Shown piece after piece: positions 50,358 through 59,559 of a stretch of DNA of 59,676 bases. The first letter of the stretch is position 1. Each line of letters begins with the position of its first letter. Made by a program: the position numbers and the translations under genes. The notes beneath the pieces were generated by a model. The model searched no databases. It was not told the DNA's origin and saw only the letters and a program-made list of their open reading frames with translations. Source of the DNA: Kiloniellaceae bacterium. Its GTDB lineage: Bacteria; Pseudomonadota; Alphaproteobacteria; Kiloniellales; J153. The DNA lies in the NCBI GenBank assembly GCA_021776115.1, contig JAJFGN010000046.1, forward strand, positions 1 to 59,676, given 5' to 3'.

Positions 50358-52378
50358 TCCAATCCCAAACGCGTCTTGGCGCGCTTGGCCCCGGCGGTGA
50401 TCAAACGGTCCGCGATGATCGCGATGAAGGCGACGCTAAGCCCGGCCGTGATGCCGCGCCCGGTGTCGGCCTTGGTCAGCGCGATGTAAACCTCCTGACC
50501 GAGATCGCGGGTGCCGACCAGGGCGGTGATCACCAGCATGGACAGGGCCAGCATGATGGTCTGATTGATGCCGAGCATGATTTCCGGCAGCGCGAGTTTG
50601 AGTTTGATCTTGGTCAGGATCTGAATCCGGGTGCAGCCGGAGACGATCCCCGCCTCGACCAATTGCGGATCGACCTGCCGAATGCCGTGCGCGGTATAGC
50701 GAATGGCCGGGGCCAGGGCATAGGCGACAACCGCGATCATGGCGGCGAAATCGCCGACCCTGAACAGCATGACGACCGGCATCAGATAAACGAAAGACGG
50801 CAAGGTCTGCAGAGTGTCGATGACGACCTTGACGCCGCTCCACAAACGCTCGCGTTCCGCCGCGACGATGCCAATGGGGATGCCGATCAGGCAGGCGAAG
50901 ATCACCGAGATACCGCAGAGGTAGACCGTGATCATAGACTTGGCCCACAGGCCGACTGCCACGTTGAACAGGCTGAGCGCCGCGCACAGCAACGCCAGGC
51001 GCCAACCGCCCAAAGCCCAGCCCGCGACCGCCAGCAAACCCACCACCGCGATCCAAGGCAGGCCAAGCAAGAAGCGCTTGAAGGGGATCAGGACGTTTAG
51101 CAGGATCGCGGTTTTTACTGCTTCCAGTTCGTCGAAGAAGTTGATGTTGATCCAGGTGACCAGGTTCTCCCAAACGCTACCGGTCGTGACCGCCCAGGCC
51201 TCGGGATAGCTTTGCACCCACCCGGCGAACAGACCCAACAAGCCCGTTACCATGACGATGGCGAGGCAAGCGCTGGTGTAGCTGTAGCGGCGCCAGAGCG
51301 GCCGCCGCGCTTCGGCCTCACTATGTTCCGGCGGAATTTTGTTCGCCAAAGCTTGCGAGAGGCGATCGAGCGCGATCGCCAGGACCACGATCGCCACGCC
51401 GGACTCGATGCCGGCGCCGATGTCGAGCCGGCGCAGCGAGGCCAAGACCTCGAAGCCGAGACCGCCGGCGCCGATCATCGAGGCGATGATGACCATGTTC
51501 AGTGACAGCATGATGACCTGATTGACGCCGACCATGAGGCCGGGCATGGCGGTGGGCACCAACACCTTCCAAGTCATCTGGCGCTGGCTGCACCCGACCA
51601 TGTTGCCCAAATCGACCGTGTCGTCCGGCACGCCGCGCAGCGCCAGGATGGTAATGCGGACCATGGGCGGCATCGCGTAGATGATGGTGGCGACGATGGC
51701 CGACACCGGACCGAAGCCGAACAGAAACAGGATCGGCACCAGATACGCGAAGACCGGCACCGTCTGCATCAAATCCAGTACCGGGCGGATAACCCGCTCA
51801 ACCGTTCGCCAGCGATAGCCCGCCAAGCCGACAAAGAGGCCGCCGGCGACGCCGAACGGCACCGCGATCAGAATCGAGGCCAGGGTAATCATGGCGCTTT
51901 GCCACTGCCCGAAGATGGCGAGATACAGGAAACAACCGCCGGCCAGCGCGGCGAGCGCCCAGTCCTTGGTGTAGCGGCCAAGCGCCACCACCGTGGCGAC
52001 GATTGCGATCCAGGACAAAGGCGGGAGAATCTGTACCGCGTCCGAGCCTTGGCCCCTGAGCAGGCCGTGGGATAACAAGCCGAGCGCCAGTCTATAGGGC
52101 CGCTCTATCAACCATGAGATACCGCGTGTCAGTTCGGTGAAAGTGAACAGGCCGAAAGTCGCGTCTTCGACCAGCCAGGCCATCAAGTCCGAGATCCAGA
52201 ACTTGAGCGGTATGATTAAGTCGCGCGGGTATTTCATGGCCCAGGGCGCGACATCGCTGCCTATTGCCCAGAGCAGAATCGCAAGCGCCAGGGCCGCCAC
52301 CCACACCAGCGCCATGGGTCGTCGCCATAGCGGCGTTGGGGGGGCTGCGAGGTCTGGATGGGCGGCGGTATGACTCAC
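50354..52378 (-). CDS. betaine/proline-type ABC permease, two domains in one chain
   Basis: A 674-residue inner-membrane permease that contains two ProW-like domains in one polypeptide; usual ProW is about half this length. Each half has the EAA-type loop: GCSQRQMTWKVLVPTAMPGL with IIASMIGAGGLG, and GCTRIQILTKIKLKLALPEI with LVITALVGTRDLG. About 12 TM spans. Four bases after the ATPase gene. The fused dimer is complete, so no second permease is needed. Confidence 0.92.
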   Translation of the reverse strand: MSHTAAHPDLAAPPTPLWRRPMALVWVAALALAILLWAIGSDVAPWAMKYPRDLIIPLKFWISDLMAWLVEDATFGLFTFTELTRGISWLIERPYRLALGLLSHGLLRGQGSDAVQILPPLSWIAIVATVVALGRYTKDWALAALAGGCFLYLAIFGQWQSAMITLASILIAVPFGVAGGLFVGLAGYRWRTVERVIRPVLDLMQTVPVFAYLVPILFLFGFGPVSAIVATIIYAMPPMVRITILALRGVPDDTVDLGNMVGCSQRQMTWKVLVPTAMPGLMVGVNQVIMLSLNMVIIASMIGAGGLGFEVLASLRRLDIGAGIESGVAIVVLAIALDRLSQALANKIPPEHSEAEARRPLWRRYSYTSACLAIVMVTGLLGLFAGWVQSYPEAWAVTTGSVWENLVTWININFFDELEAVKTAILLNVLIPFKRFLLGLPWIAVVGLLAVAGWALGGWRLALLCAALSLFNVAVGLWAKSMITVYLCGISVIFACLIGIPIGIVAAERERLWSGVKVVIDTLQTLPSFVYLMPVVMLFRVGDFAAMIAVVAYALAPAIRYTAHGIRQVDPQLVEAGIVSGCTRIQILTKIKLKLALPEIMLGINQTIMLALSMLVITALVGTRDLGQEVYIALTKADTGRGITAGLSVAFIAIIADRLITAGAKRAKTRLGLE

Positions 52379-52382
52379 GGCG

Positions 52383-53417
52383 TTACCCGTCCATCAATAT
52401 GTCGACTACATCGTCGCGGACCAATTCGCCGATCACCTCGCCGGTTCCGTTTACCACCGCGAAGGGCTGCCCGGCCGCGCGCAACAATGGCGCGACCTGC
52501 GCGATCTTTTGATCCGCCGTCAATTCGCCCGCGTAGTCGCCGCGCGCGCCGGCATTGCCCAGCGGCCGCATGATGCTGCCGACCGACAGGGCCTTGGCGC
52601 GCGAAACGTCGCGCGTGAACTCCGCGACATAGGGCGTCGCGGGACGCATCACCAAGTCTTCCGGCGCGCCGATCTGATCGACCGCCCCATCCTTCATGAT
52701 CGCGATGCGGTCGGCCAGGCGGATCGCCTCGTCGAAGTCGTGGGTGATAAAGACAATGGTCTTCTTCAGCATTTGCTGAAGGCGCAGGAACTCGTCCTGC
52801 ATTTCGCGGCGGATCAGCGGGTCGAGCGCGGAGAAGGGTTCGTCCAGGAACCAAAGTTCCGGTTCCACCGCCAGCGACCGGGCAATACCGACACGCTGTT
52901 GTTGGCCGCCGGAAAGCTCGCGCGGGTAGTAGCCTTCGCGTCCGCCCAGACCAACCAGGTCGATCACGTCGCGCGCGCGCGCCTCGCGGTCCTGCCGCGA
53001 CGCGCCCTGCACTTCGAGCGGAAAGGCGACGTTACCTAGAACGGTCAGATGCGGCAGCAAGGCGAAGTGCTGAAACACCATGCCCATACGATGGCGGCGA
53101 ATCTCAATCATTTCTTTCGCGCTCGCCTTGAGCAGATCCTGTCCGTCGAAAAGGATCTCTCCCGCCGTCGGACCGATCAGGCGCGACATGCAGCGTACGA
53201 GCGTCGATTTGCCCGAGCCCGACAAACCCATGATGACGAAAATTTCGCCCTCGCGGACCTCCAGGCTGACATCGCGCACCGCGCCGATCAGGCCGGCTTC
53301 GGCGATCTTGGTGGGCGCGGAGGCGGCGTCCGGGTTGGCGCGCAAGAACGCCTCGGCGCCGTTGCCGAACAGCTTCCAGACCGACCTACAGATAAGTTTA
53401 GAGCGGGTCTCGGTCAT
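52383..53417 (-). CDS. glycine betaine/proline-type ABC ATPase with CBS domain
   Basis: A 344-residue ProV/OpuAA-like ATPase. Walker A is MGLSGSGKSTLVRC, the signature motif YPRELSGGQQQRVGIARSLA, Walker B LWFLDEPFSALD. The C-terminal CBS-like region (SVGSIMRPLG, VAPLLRAAGQPFAVVNGTGE) senses ionic strength in osmotic homologues. Four bases before the permease gene. Confidence 0.94.
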   Translation of the reverse strand: MTETRSKLICRSVWKLFGNGAEAFLRANPDAASAPTKIAEAGLIGAVRDVSLEVREGEIFVIMGLSGSGKSTLVRCMSRLIGPTAGEILFDGQDLLKASAKEMIEIRRHRMGMVFQHFALLPHLTVLGNVAFPLEVQGASRQDREARARDVIDLVGLGGREGYYPRELSGGQQQRVGIARSLAVEPELWFLDEPFSALDPLIRREMQDEFLRLQQMLKKTIVFITHDFDEAIRLADRIAIMKDGAVDQIGAPEDLVMRPATPYVAEFTRDVSRAKALSVGSIMRPLGNAGARGDYAGELTADQKIAQVAPLLRAAGQPFAVVNGTGEVIGELVRDDVVDILMDG

Positions 53418-53478
53418 TGCGACCCTATGAACTAGCCAGCGATACCGGCGTCAGGTATGACGATTAGGTGGCGAGGAG

Positions 53479-53499
53479 GGGCGGGTACCAGACCCGCCC
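53479..53499 (-). other. hairpin between substrate-binding protein and ATPase genes
   Basis: GGGCGGGT and ACCCGCCC pair perfectly around five bases, 22 bp after the binding-protein stop and before the ATPase gene. Such stems protect the upstream message and raise binding protein over transporter. No T-run. Confidence 0.7.
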
Positions 53500-53521
53500 G
53501 CCCTTCAGATAACCGAAACGA

Positions 53522-54484
53522 TCACGGCAGCCACTTTTTCCAGCGGCCTTCGTTATTGGCGATCCAATCGGCGACCACGCCGTCCAGATCTTTTCCGTCC
53601 AGGTCAACGGCCGAGACCATGGCGCCCATCTCGTCGTTGTTGAGATTGGAATTCTTGATGGTCTTATACGCGCCCGGCCACTTGTCCTTCACGCCGGCCC
53701 AGGAGACCTTCCAAATCGGCCCGCGCGGCTTACCGCAGTCGTACTTCGCGCTCTTGTTCATGCCCCAAGACGCGTCGTTGTAGCATTCGGAAGTGTACTT
53801 GGGGAAATCGACCCATTCGCCCTTGTACTTCACCGGCGCCCAGTGCGGCGCATAGACCCACAGCAGGACCGGCGCCTTGCGCTGATAAGCGGACTCAAGT
53901 TCGGCGAAGAGCGCGGCATCGGTGCCGGCGTGCACGACCTCGAAATCGATGCCGAGCGCCTCGACCCGTTCGTCGTCGAATCCGCCCCAGGTAACCGGCC
54001 CGCCGAGATAGCGGCCCTTTGGCGCGGTTTCGGGGACCGAAAACGCCTCGGAGCACTTGGCAAGCGCCTTCCAGTCCGGCAGGCCTGGGCACTTGTCTTT
54101 CATGTAAGCGGGGTACCACCACTCCTCGATGGCTTGCAGCCCGGTCTCGCCAAGGTTCTCGACCTTGCCGGTGGCAGTGGCCTCGTCCATGGCGTCGCGG
54201 CCGGTGGTTTCCCAAATCTCCATCGCGACGTGCAGGTCGCCGGTCTTCAGTCCGGCGAATTGGGCTAGGTAGTCGGCCTGGACATACTCAATATTATAGC
54301 CGGCCTTTTTCAGGACCTCGCCCATGATCTTGGTGGTGATGAACTGGCCGGTCCAGTCGTGCAAGGTCAGCTTGATCGGGTCTTTCGACTCGACTTCCGC
54401 TTGGGCCTGTGGCGCCAACGCGCCGGCCGCGATCAGCGCCGCTGCGCCCGCCAAGAGTCCGAATAGTCGGCCCCGGTAAGACAT
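53522..54484 (-). CDS. periplasmic substrate-binding protein for betaine-like compounds
   Basis: A 320-residue OpuAC/ProX-type binding protein: signal peptide (LFGLLAGAAALIAAGALAPQ), then LTLHDWTGQFITTKIMGEVL, VAMEIWETTG, GGPVTWGGFDDERVEALG and VLLWVYAPHWAPVKYKGEWV. Many Trp residues fit an aromatic cage for a quaternary ammonium head group. First gene of the seven-gene operon, divergent from DeoR. Choline, betaine, carnitine and DMSP are all possible ligands. Confidence 0.9.
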   Translation of the reverse strand: MSYRGRLFGLLAGAAALIAAGALAPQAQAEVESKDPIKLTLHDWTGQFITTKIMGEVLKKAGYNIEYVQADYLAQFAGLKTGDLHVAMEIWETTGRDAMDEATATGKVENLGETGLQAIEEWWYPAYMKDKCPGLPDWKALAKCSEAFSVPETAPKGRYLGGPVTWGGFDDERVEALGIDFEVVHAGTDAALFAELESAYQRKAPVLLWVYAPHWAPVKYKGEWVDFPKYTSECYNDASWGMNKSAKYDCGKPRGPIWKVSWAGVKDKWPGAYKTIKNSNLNNDEMGAMVSAVDLDGKDLDGVVADWIANNEGRWKKWLP

Positions 54485-54736
54485 GGAATTCCTCCTCTGT
54501 TATGCGCGCTCCCGTCTTAGCCGGAATTACGCGTGTTTCGCCGGTCCGGTGCGCAGCACGGGACCGGCGGTCGATTTGGCCCGGCAAGTGTTGCGCTTCA
54601 GGCAAGGCCTGTCAACGTGCCCGGGCTGTTGAATGTGGGAATTTACTGATGATTTGAGGCAGCGCTTGTCCATAAGCTGGTATTTTGCCACTCTATAACG
54701 GTCAAAAACCACAAAAAGCCGCGAAGCGGATCGGTC
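54485..54736. promoter_or_regulatory. divergent control region between the uptake operon and deoR
   Basis: 252 bases containing the promoters of both divergent units. A 13-base dyad, CAGGC-AAG-GCCTG (54599-54611), is a possible operator but is short. No other elements recognised. Confidence 0.4.
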
Positions 54737-55498
54737 ATGCGTCATTCAAAACGGCATTCGGAGATCTTGAGGATCGTGCGCGAGGAGGGGACCTGCACCA
54801 TCGCAGGTCTCGCCGCGCGGCTGGATGTTTCCTTGGAGACCATCCGCCGCGACGTGAAGCCGCTCAACCAACTGGGCGAGCTGCTCAAGATGCATGGCGC
54901 GGTGACGCTGCCCTACCAGGTCGGCGAGGCGCCGTTCGAGCGGCGCATGCGCGAGAACGCGGAGGCCAAGCGCGCGATCGCGGTGCAGGCCGCGCGCCGG
55001 ATCGAAGACGGCGATTCGGTCATGCTCGATACCGGTACGACCACGAGTTTGCTCGGCCGCGAACTCTTGAAGAAGCACGGCCTGACGGTCGTGACCAATT
55101 CCTCCGACATCGCCCGCACGCTCGCGACGGTCAACGGCAACACGGTCTACATGGCAGGCGGCGAGTTGCATGGCGACAACGGCGCGGCCTTCGGCCGCTC
55201 GGCCATCGAGTTCATCTCGCACTTTAAGGTCCGCCATGCCTTTATCTCGATCGGCGCGATCGACGCCGCGACCGGGCCCATGGATTACAGCCTGGAGGAG
55301 GCGGAGTTCGCCCGCACCGTGCTGACGCGCGGCGAGACCGGGATCATCGTGACCGACCACTCCAAGTTCGGCCGCGCGGCCCTGGTCAAGGTCTGCGACT
55401 TCTCGGCGGTCGACGTGCTGATCGCGGACCGCACGCCGCCGGGCGATTTGGGCGAGGCCCTGGAACGCGGCGGGGTCGAGCTGGTGCTCGCGGACTAG
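54737..55498 (+). CDS. DeoR/GlpR-family transcriptional regulator
   Basis: A 253-residue repressor-type protein. The N-terminal winged helix has RHSEILRIVREEGTCTIAGL and AARLDVSLETIRRDVKPLNQ (DeoR signature). The effector domain has DSVMLDTGTTTSLLGRELLK and LTVVTNSSDIARTL, the phosphosugar-binding type fold of DeoR proteins. It is divergent from the uptake operon, its most likely target. DeoR effectors are usually phosphorylated small molecules, which gives the two kinases a possible regulatory meaning. Confidence 0.92.
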   Translation: MRHSKRHSEILRIVREEGTCTIAGLAARLDVSLETIRRDVKPLNQLGELLKMHGAVTLPYQVGEAPFERRMRENAEAKRAIAVQAARRIEDGDSVMLDTGTTTSLLGRELLKKHGLTVVTNSSDIARTLATVNGNTVYMAGGELHGDNGAAFGRSAIEFISHFKVRHAFISIGAIDAATGPMDYSLEEAEFARTVLTRGETGIIVTDHSKFGRAALVKVCDFSAVDVLIADRTPPGDLGEALERGGVELVLAD

Positions 55499-55602
55499 CT
55501 GCACCCTCATCCTTTTTCTTGCAAATTTTCGTCGGATAGCGGCGAATCGCGCTGGGAGCCGCAAGGCACAATCGCCTTGCCGCAAGCAGAAGGATCGTGT
55601 GC

Positions 55603-56682
55603 GTGAAAGCAGCCGTATGCCGGGCGTTCGGAGAGCCGCTGACCATCGAGGATATCGTGCTGGCCGCGCCGCGCGCGGGCGAGGTGACGGTCAAGCTGTC
55701 GGCTTGCGCGATCTGCCATAGCGACATCTCCTTCATGCGCGGCGAGTGGGGCGGGACCCTGCCCGCCGTTTACGGGCACGAGGCCGCCGGCGTGGTCGAG
55801 GAGGCCGGACCCGGTGTATCGAACGTCCAGCCCGGCGATCATGTCGTGGTCACCTTGATCCGCTCCTGCGGCGCCTGCAGGCACTGCGCGCGCGGAGTCG
55901 AGGTTCAATGCGAGACGCGGTTTCCCCTCGACGAGACCGGGCCCTTGACGGGGAACGATGGCGCGCCGCTGCATCAGGCCATGCGCACCGGGGCCTTTGC
56001 CGAATACGTGACCGTTCACGCTTCGCAGATCGTGACGATTCCCAAGGCGGTGCCGCTGGACAGCGCGTCGCTTCTGGCCTGCGGGGTGATCACCGGTTTC
56101 GGCGCGGTGGCCAACACCGCGAAGCTGCGCAAGGGATCGAGCGCGGTCGTGATCGGGGCCGGCGGCGTCGGGCTCAACAGCATCCAGGCCGCCGCATACC
56201 GCGAGGCGGCGCCGGTCATCGTCGTCGATATCTCGGACGCCAAGCTGGAGGCGGCCAAGGCCTTCGGCGCGACCCACGGCATCAACCCTCTCAAGGAGGA
56301 TGCGCGCGACCGGGTCTTCGCGCTGACCGAGGGGCGGGGCGCCGATTACGTTTTCGTCACCGTGGGCGCCAAGGCCGCGCTCGACCAAGCGCCGGAGCTT
56401 CTGGGCCGGGGCGGGGCGGCGGTCATCGTCGGCATGCCGCCGAGCGGGGTTTCCAGCGCCTACGATCCCGGCGTCTTCGCCGCCGACAGCAAGAGCATCC
56501 TGGGCAGCAAGATGGGCGCGGCCCGCATCGAGACCGATATCCCGGAGCTGGTCGGGCTCTATCGAGCGGGCAAGCTAAAGCTGGACGAGCTGATCACCGG
56601 GCGTTACCCGCTGGAGCAGATCAACGAGGCGGTCGCCGCCGTCGAACGCGGCGAGGCGCTGCGCAACGTCATCGTGTTTTGA
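55603..56682 (+). CDS. zinc-dependent alcohol dehydrogenase (MDR family)
   Basis: About 359 residues. AICHSDISFM and YGHEAAGVVEEAG (catalytic zinc Cys, His, Glu), the four-cysteine structural zinc site CGACRHCARGVEVQCE, and NAD site VVIGAGGVGLNSIQAA. The best start is GTG at 55603, eight bases after AGAAGGA; GTG at 55597 is too close. Related to S-(hydroxymethyl)glutathione and long-chain alcohol dehydrogenases. It follows deoR on the same strand by about 100 bases and could oxidise a product of the demethylation operon. Confidence 0.92.
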   Translation: MKAAVCRAFGEPLTIEDIVLAAPRAGEVTVKLSACAICHSDISFMRGEWGGTLPAVYGHEAAGVVEEAGPGVSNVQPGDHVVVTLIRSCGACRHCARGVEVQCETRFPLDETGPLTGNDGAPLHQAMRTGAFAEYVTVHASQIVTIPKAVPLDSASLLACGVITGFGAVANTAKLRKGSSAVVIGAGGVGLNSIQAAAYREAAPVIVVDISDAKLEAAKAFGATHGINPLKEDARDRVFALTEGRGADYVFVTVGAKAALDQAPELLGRGGAAVIVGMPPSGVSSAYDPGVFAADSKSILGSKMGAARIETDIPELVGLYRAGKLKLDELITGRYPLEQINEAVAAVERGEALRNVIVF

Positions 56683-56688
56683 ACCGGT

Positions 56689-57993
56689 TCATGAAAGCTT
56701 CATGACGTATACGGGCGAATCGATGTGACGAACGAGTATGGCTAAATCCGTGGACCGATATGTTGCCACACGGAATCGTCCAAAAGTATGGTGCCGGTTG
56801 ACTTGATGACGGGAACGCGCCGCGGCATCCGCCACGGGATCTAACGTGTTGCTCGGCTCTAGGATGTTGCGCCAAGACCAAGCGCGCGATGTCAAGTGGG
56901 ACCAGGTGGAGCCCTCGGGCGCTTCGATGGAAAAAACATTCGGACTATCGATCGCGGAGGCGGTGATGAAGGCGTCTAAATTAGGCGCATAAGCAATGGC
57001 GGAATAGGGCTTAATCGAAGGTTTAGGACCCCGCGACAAGAGTCGCACACTGGCTTTCTCGGGATCGGTAGGGTCGATGGCGTGCAGGGCATCGAGGTCA
57101 TGGACCAGAACCGCAATGATGTCCCGGGTTGGGTCTATCGTCATCGCGTTGTGGTCAGCCTTACCTGGCATCTTGTTTGGGAAGAGCATGCCCCACGAGC
57201 CGAAGGTCCCGTCACCGTTGTCGCCGTCCGGACAAAAACCGATGAAGGCATTGCCGTCGGTGCCTGAATTGCCCCACAAGATACGACGGGCGGCATCCCA
57301 CGTCGTCCATCCGCCCGAATTCAGAACCGCCGATGGATGTCTCGGTCCGCGCCGCCAGCTCAAGGTGTCCAAGTTGAACATATGCGGAACCGGCGCCGGG
57401 GTCACATTGGGTCCAAGCTCCAGCTGACCCTTGAGCAGCAGATAGTCGTTTCCCACCGGATCGTACTGGACGTATTCATAGGTGTGCGGAGGCAAAGGCG
57501 ACCCGTCGGGATACGAGGTATTCGGGTAGATGGCTTCCTGACCGTATGCACTGGGCTCGCCAGATACATAACCGTCGGAAATTCGGTTCCACTCACGGGT
57601 GCCTAGATCGAACGCATGCACATCCGACCCGAAATAATCGTTGTGCCCGCCGCCGAACACGATCATCGACCCGCTGTTCCCATAATGGCCGGCGAATACC
57701 GCGCCGTTCCAAGCCTCGGTTATCGAACTGAAACCACAGCGTCCGCTCCACGGCGCCATCGCGTATCCGCCAGCCAATCGCCGCAGTTTCATTTCCCAAC
57801 CCCGCGCGGGATTCAGGCGCTCATCCATGGCCGGATCGCCATCCTGGAGGGTGCGGGTTCCCTTGGCCGTAACAGGTAGTCCCAGATCGGGATGGTCACC
57901 GGAGATCCGATACCAGCGACCGATCGGCAAGCTAGCCAGCCAATGCGGCGCCGACGGTTCACGCCTAGCACCGGTGGCCGCCGACGTTGTCAT
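56689..57993 (-). CDS. beta-propeller (Kelch-like) protein of unknown function
   Basis: A 434-residue protein without signal peptide or TM span. Repeated blades have the W/G-rich strand pattern, for example GSMIVFGGGHNDYFGSDVHA followed by FDLGTREW, HMFNLDTLSWRRGPRHPSAV and WDAARRILWGNSGTDG. This fits a six- or seven-bladed propeller; N-terminal ISGDHPDLGLPV. Conserved catalytic residues are not apparent. The stop lies six bases from the convergent alcohol dehydrogenase stop. Confidence 0.75.
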   Translation of the reverse strand: MTTSAATGARREPSAPHWLASLPIGRWYRISGDHPDLGLPVTAKGTRTLQDGDPAMDERLNPARGWEMKLRRLAGGYAMAPWSGRCGFSSITEAWNGAVFAGHYGNSGSMIVFGGGHNDYFGSDVHAFDLGTREWNRISDGYVSGEPSAYGQEAIYPNTSYPDGSPLPPHTYEYVQYDPVGNDYLLLKGQLELGPNVTPAPVPHMFNLDTLSWRRGPRHPSAVLNSGGWTTWDAARRILWGNSGTDGNAFIGFCPDGDNGDGTFGSWGMLFPNKMPGKADHNAMTIDPTRDIIAVLVHDLDALHAIDPTDPEKASVRLLSRGPKPSIKPYSAIAYAPNLDAFITASAIDSPNVFSIEAPEGSTWSHLTSRAWSWRNILEPSNTLDPVADAAARSRHQVNRHHTFGRFRVATYRSTDLAILVRHIDSPVYVMKLS

Positions 57994-58194
57994 GATTTCT
58001 TACCCCGATCACTGGAACTTGGCCCGATTTCGGAAGTCGCGATAAACCGAGATTTCTCGGATAACGCCTTGAGTTGGCCGAAAACGGTGGCACATTTGGC
58101 GGTCGAAGTCGATTGGGGTTTCGGTTGGCATGCCGCGCGATCCTCTCCCGCCATGAGAGGGCGGGGCGCGGTTTAGAAGTTTGGAGCACATCGC

Positions 58195-59151
58195 ATGAAG
58201 ATCGGTTTTATCGGCCTGGGCAATGTCGGCGGTAAGCTGGCGGGGAGCCTTTTGCGCAACGGCTTCGATCTGACTCTGCGCGACCTCGACCGCGCGGCGG
58301 CGCAAGCCTTTCTGGACCGGGGCGCGCACTGGGCCGAGACGCCCAAGGCCCTGGCGCAAGACGCCGATCTCATTATCACCTGCCTGCCGTCGCCCGCGAT
58401 CAGCGCCGCCGTCATGGAGGACGCGGACGGCGTGCTCGCCGGTTTGGCGCCGGGCAAGCTCTGGCTCGAGATGAGCACCACCGACGAGGCCGAGGTGAAA
58501 CGCCTGGGTGCGTTGGTGGAGGCCAAGGGCGCGACGGCCCTGGACGCGCCGGTCTCGGGCGGCTGTCACCGGGCGGCGACCGGCAACATCGCGATCTTCG
58601 CCGGCGGCACCCGAGAAGGTTTCGAGACCGCCTTGCCCGCGCTCACGGTCATGGGGCGGCGGATTTTGCACACCGGGCCGCTGGGCTCCGCCTCGGTCCT
58701 GAAGGTGGTGACCAACTACCTGGCCTCGGTCCACCTGGCGGCGCTGGGCGAGGCGTTGACGGTATCCAAGCAGGCGGGCATGGACCTGGCCACCGCGTTC
58801 GAGGCGATCCGGGTTTCCTCCGGCAACTCCTTCGTGCACGAGACCGAAAGCCAGGTAATCCTGAACGGCAGTTACAACATCAACTTCACCATGGATCTGG
58901 TGTTGAAGGACATGGGCCTGTTCGAGGCCGTGGCGGAACGCGCAAACGTGCCGCTCGAAATCTCGCCCCTGGTTTCGGGCATCTTCAAGGACGGGCAGGA
59001 ACGCTTCGGCGCCCGCGCCTGGTCGTCCATGATCGTCAAGCGCCTGGAAGACGCCTGCGGCACGACCTTGCGCGCACCCGGCTTCCCGGCCGAGATGACC
59101 GACCTGGAGCCGGAGGCGCGCGGCGCCGAAGTCATGGTGCGGCGCAGCTAA
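58195..59151 (+). CDS. 3-hydroxyisobutyrate-dehydrogenase-family oxidoreductase
   Basis: A 318-residue beta-hydroxyacid dehydrogenase. The N-terminal NAD(P) site is IGFIGLGNVGGKLAGSLLRN, the substrate motif DAPVSGGCHRAATGNIAIFA, and the catalytic Lys is in LKVVTNYLASVHLAALGEAL. The family includes 3-hydroxyisobutyrate, tartronate semialdehyde and 6-phosphogluconate-like dehydrogenases; the substrate is not settled. Tartronate semialdehyde would tie with the glycerate kinase upstream, but the two are far apart. A clear terminator follows. Confidence 0.9.
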   Translation: MKIGFIGLGNVGGKLAGSLLRNGFDLTLRDLDRAAAQAFLDRGAHWAETPKALAQDADLIITCLPSPAISAAVMEDADGVLAGLAPGKLWLEMSTTDEAEVKRLGALVEAKGATALDAPVSGGCHRAATGNIAIFAGGTREGFETALPALTVMGRRILHTGPLGSASVLKVVTNYLASVHLAALGEALTVSKQAGMDLATAFEAIRVSSGNSFVHETESQVILNGSYNINFTMDLVLKDMGLFEAVAERANVPLEISPLVSGIFKDGQERFGARAWSSMIVKRLEDACGTTLRAPGFPAEMTDLEPEARGAEVMVRRS

Positions 59152-59165
59152 ACCTGCCCGGCGAA

Positions 59166-59203
59166 TTCCCTGTTATTCCCTGAGAACAGGGAAATATTTT
59201 TTT
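59166..59203 (+). terminator. rho-independent terminator
   Basis: TTCCCTGTT (59166-59174) and AACAGGGAA (59185-59193) form a perfect 9-bp stem with a 10-base loop, followed by ATATTTTTTT. It lies 14 bases after the oxidoreductase stop. Confidence 0.88.
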
Positions 59204-59370
59204 GGATTCTCCGGGAATTTCCACCGGATGGATCGAGGATCGGTTGCAGGGGCTACCGGAGAGTCTCACGGGGCTTCGCTCCAAAGGGTGTCATCGCCTC
59301 GGATGCGAGCCTAACGCCCGCCCGGCCCCGCGCAACACAAAGGCTGTGGAAGACGGGCGCCGGCGCGTTC

Positions 59371-59544
59371 CCTCTCCCGCCGGGAGAGGGCTAGGGTGAG
59401 GGGGGTTTGGTTCTTCCTCGTTTGGATTAGGCACGGCGCCGACGAAACGAAAAGCCCTCACCCTCCCGCTGCGCGGGTCCCTCCCTCTCCCTCGGGGAGA
59501 GGGCTATAGTGTTCCTTCTCCCGCCGGGAGAGGGCTAGGGTGAG
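59371..59544. repeat. cluster of short palindromic repeats
   Basis: CTCTCCCGCCGGGAGAGGGC at 59372 recurs at 59516; the 30-base units 59371-59400 and 59515-59544 differ at one base and share the tail TAGGGTGAG. Between them (59455-59510) lies a related inverted unit, CCCTCACCCTCCCGCTGCGC then GGGAGAGGGCTATAGTG. A partial copy is at about 58143-58162. No gene is present in 59204-59559. Confidence 0.8.
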
Positions 59545-59559
59545 CATCTGTGTTTCGTG

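Noticed and set aside
43605-54484. Glycine riboswitch or folate-linked leader for the GcvT-fused genes
   Set aside because: No gap in the operon is long enough and no glycine-aptamer core was seen before 54484.
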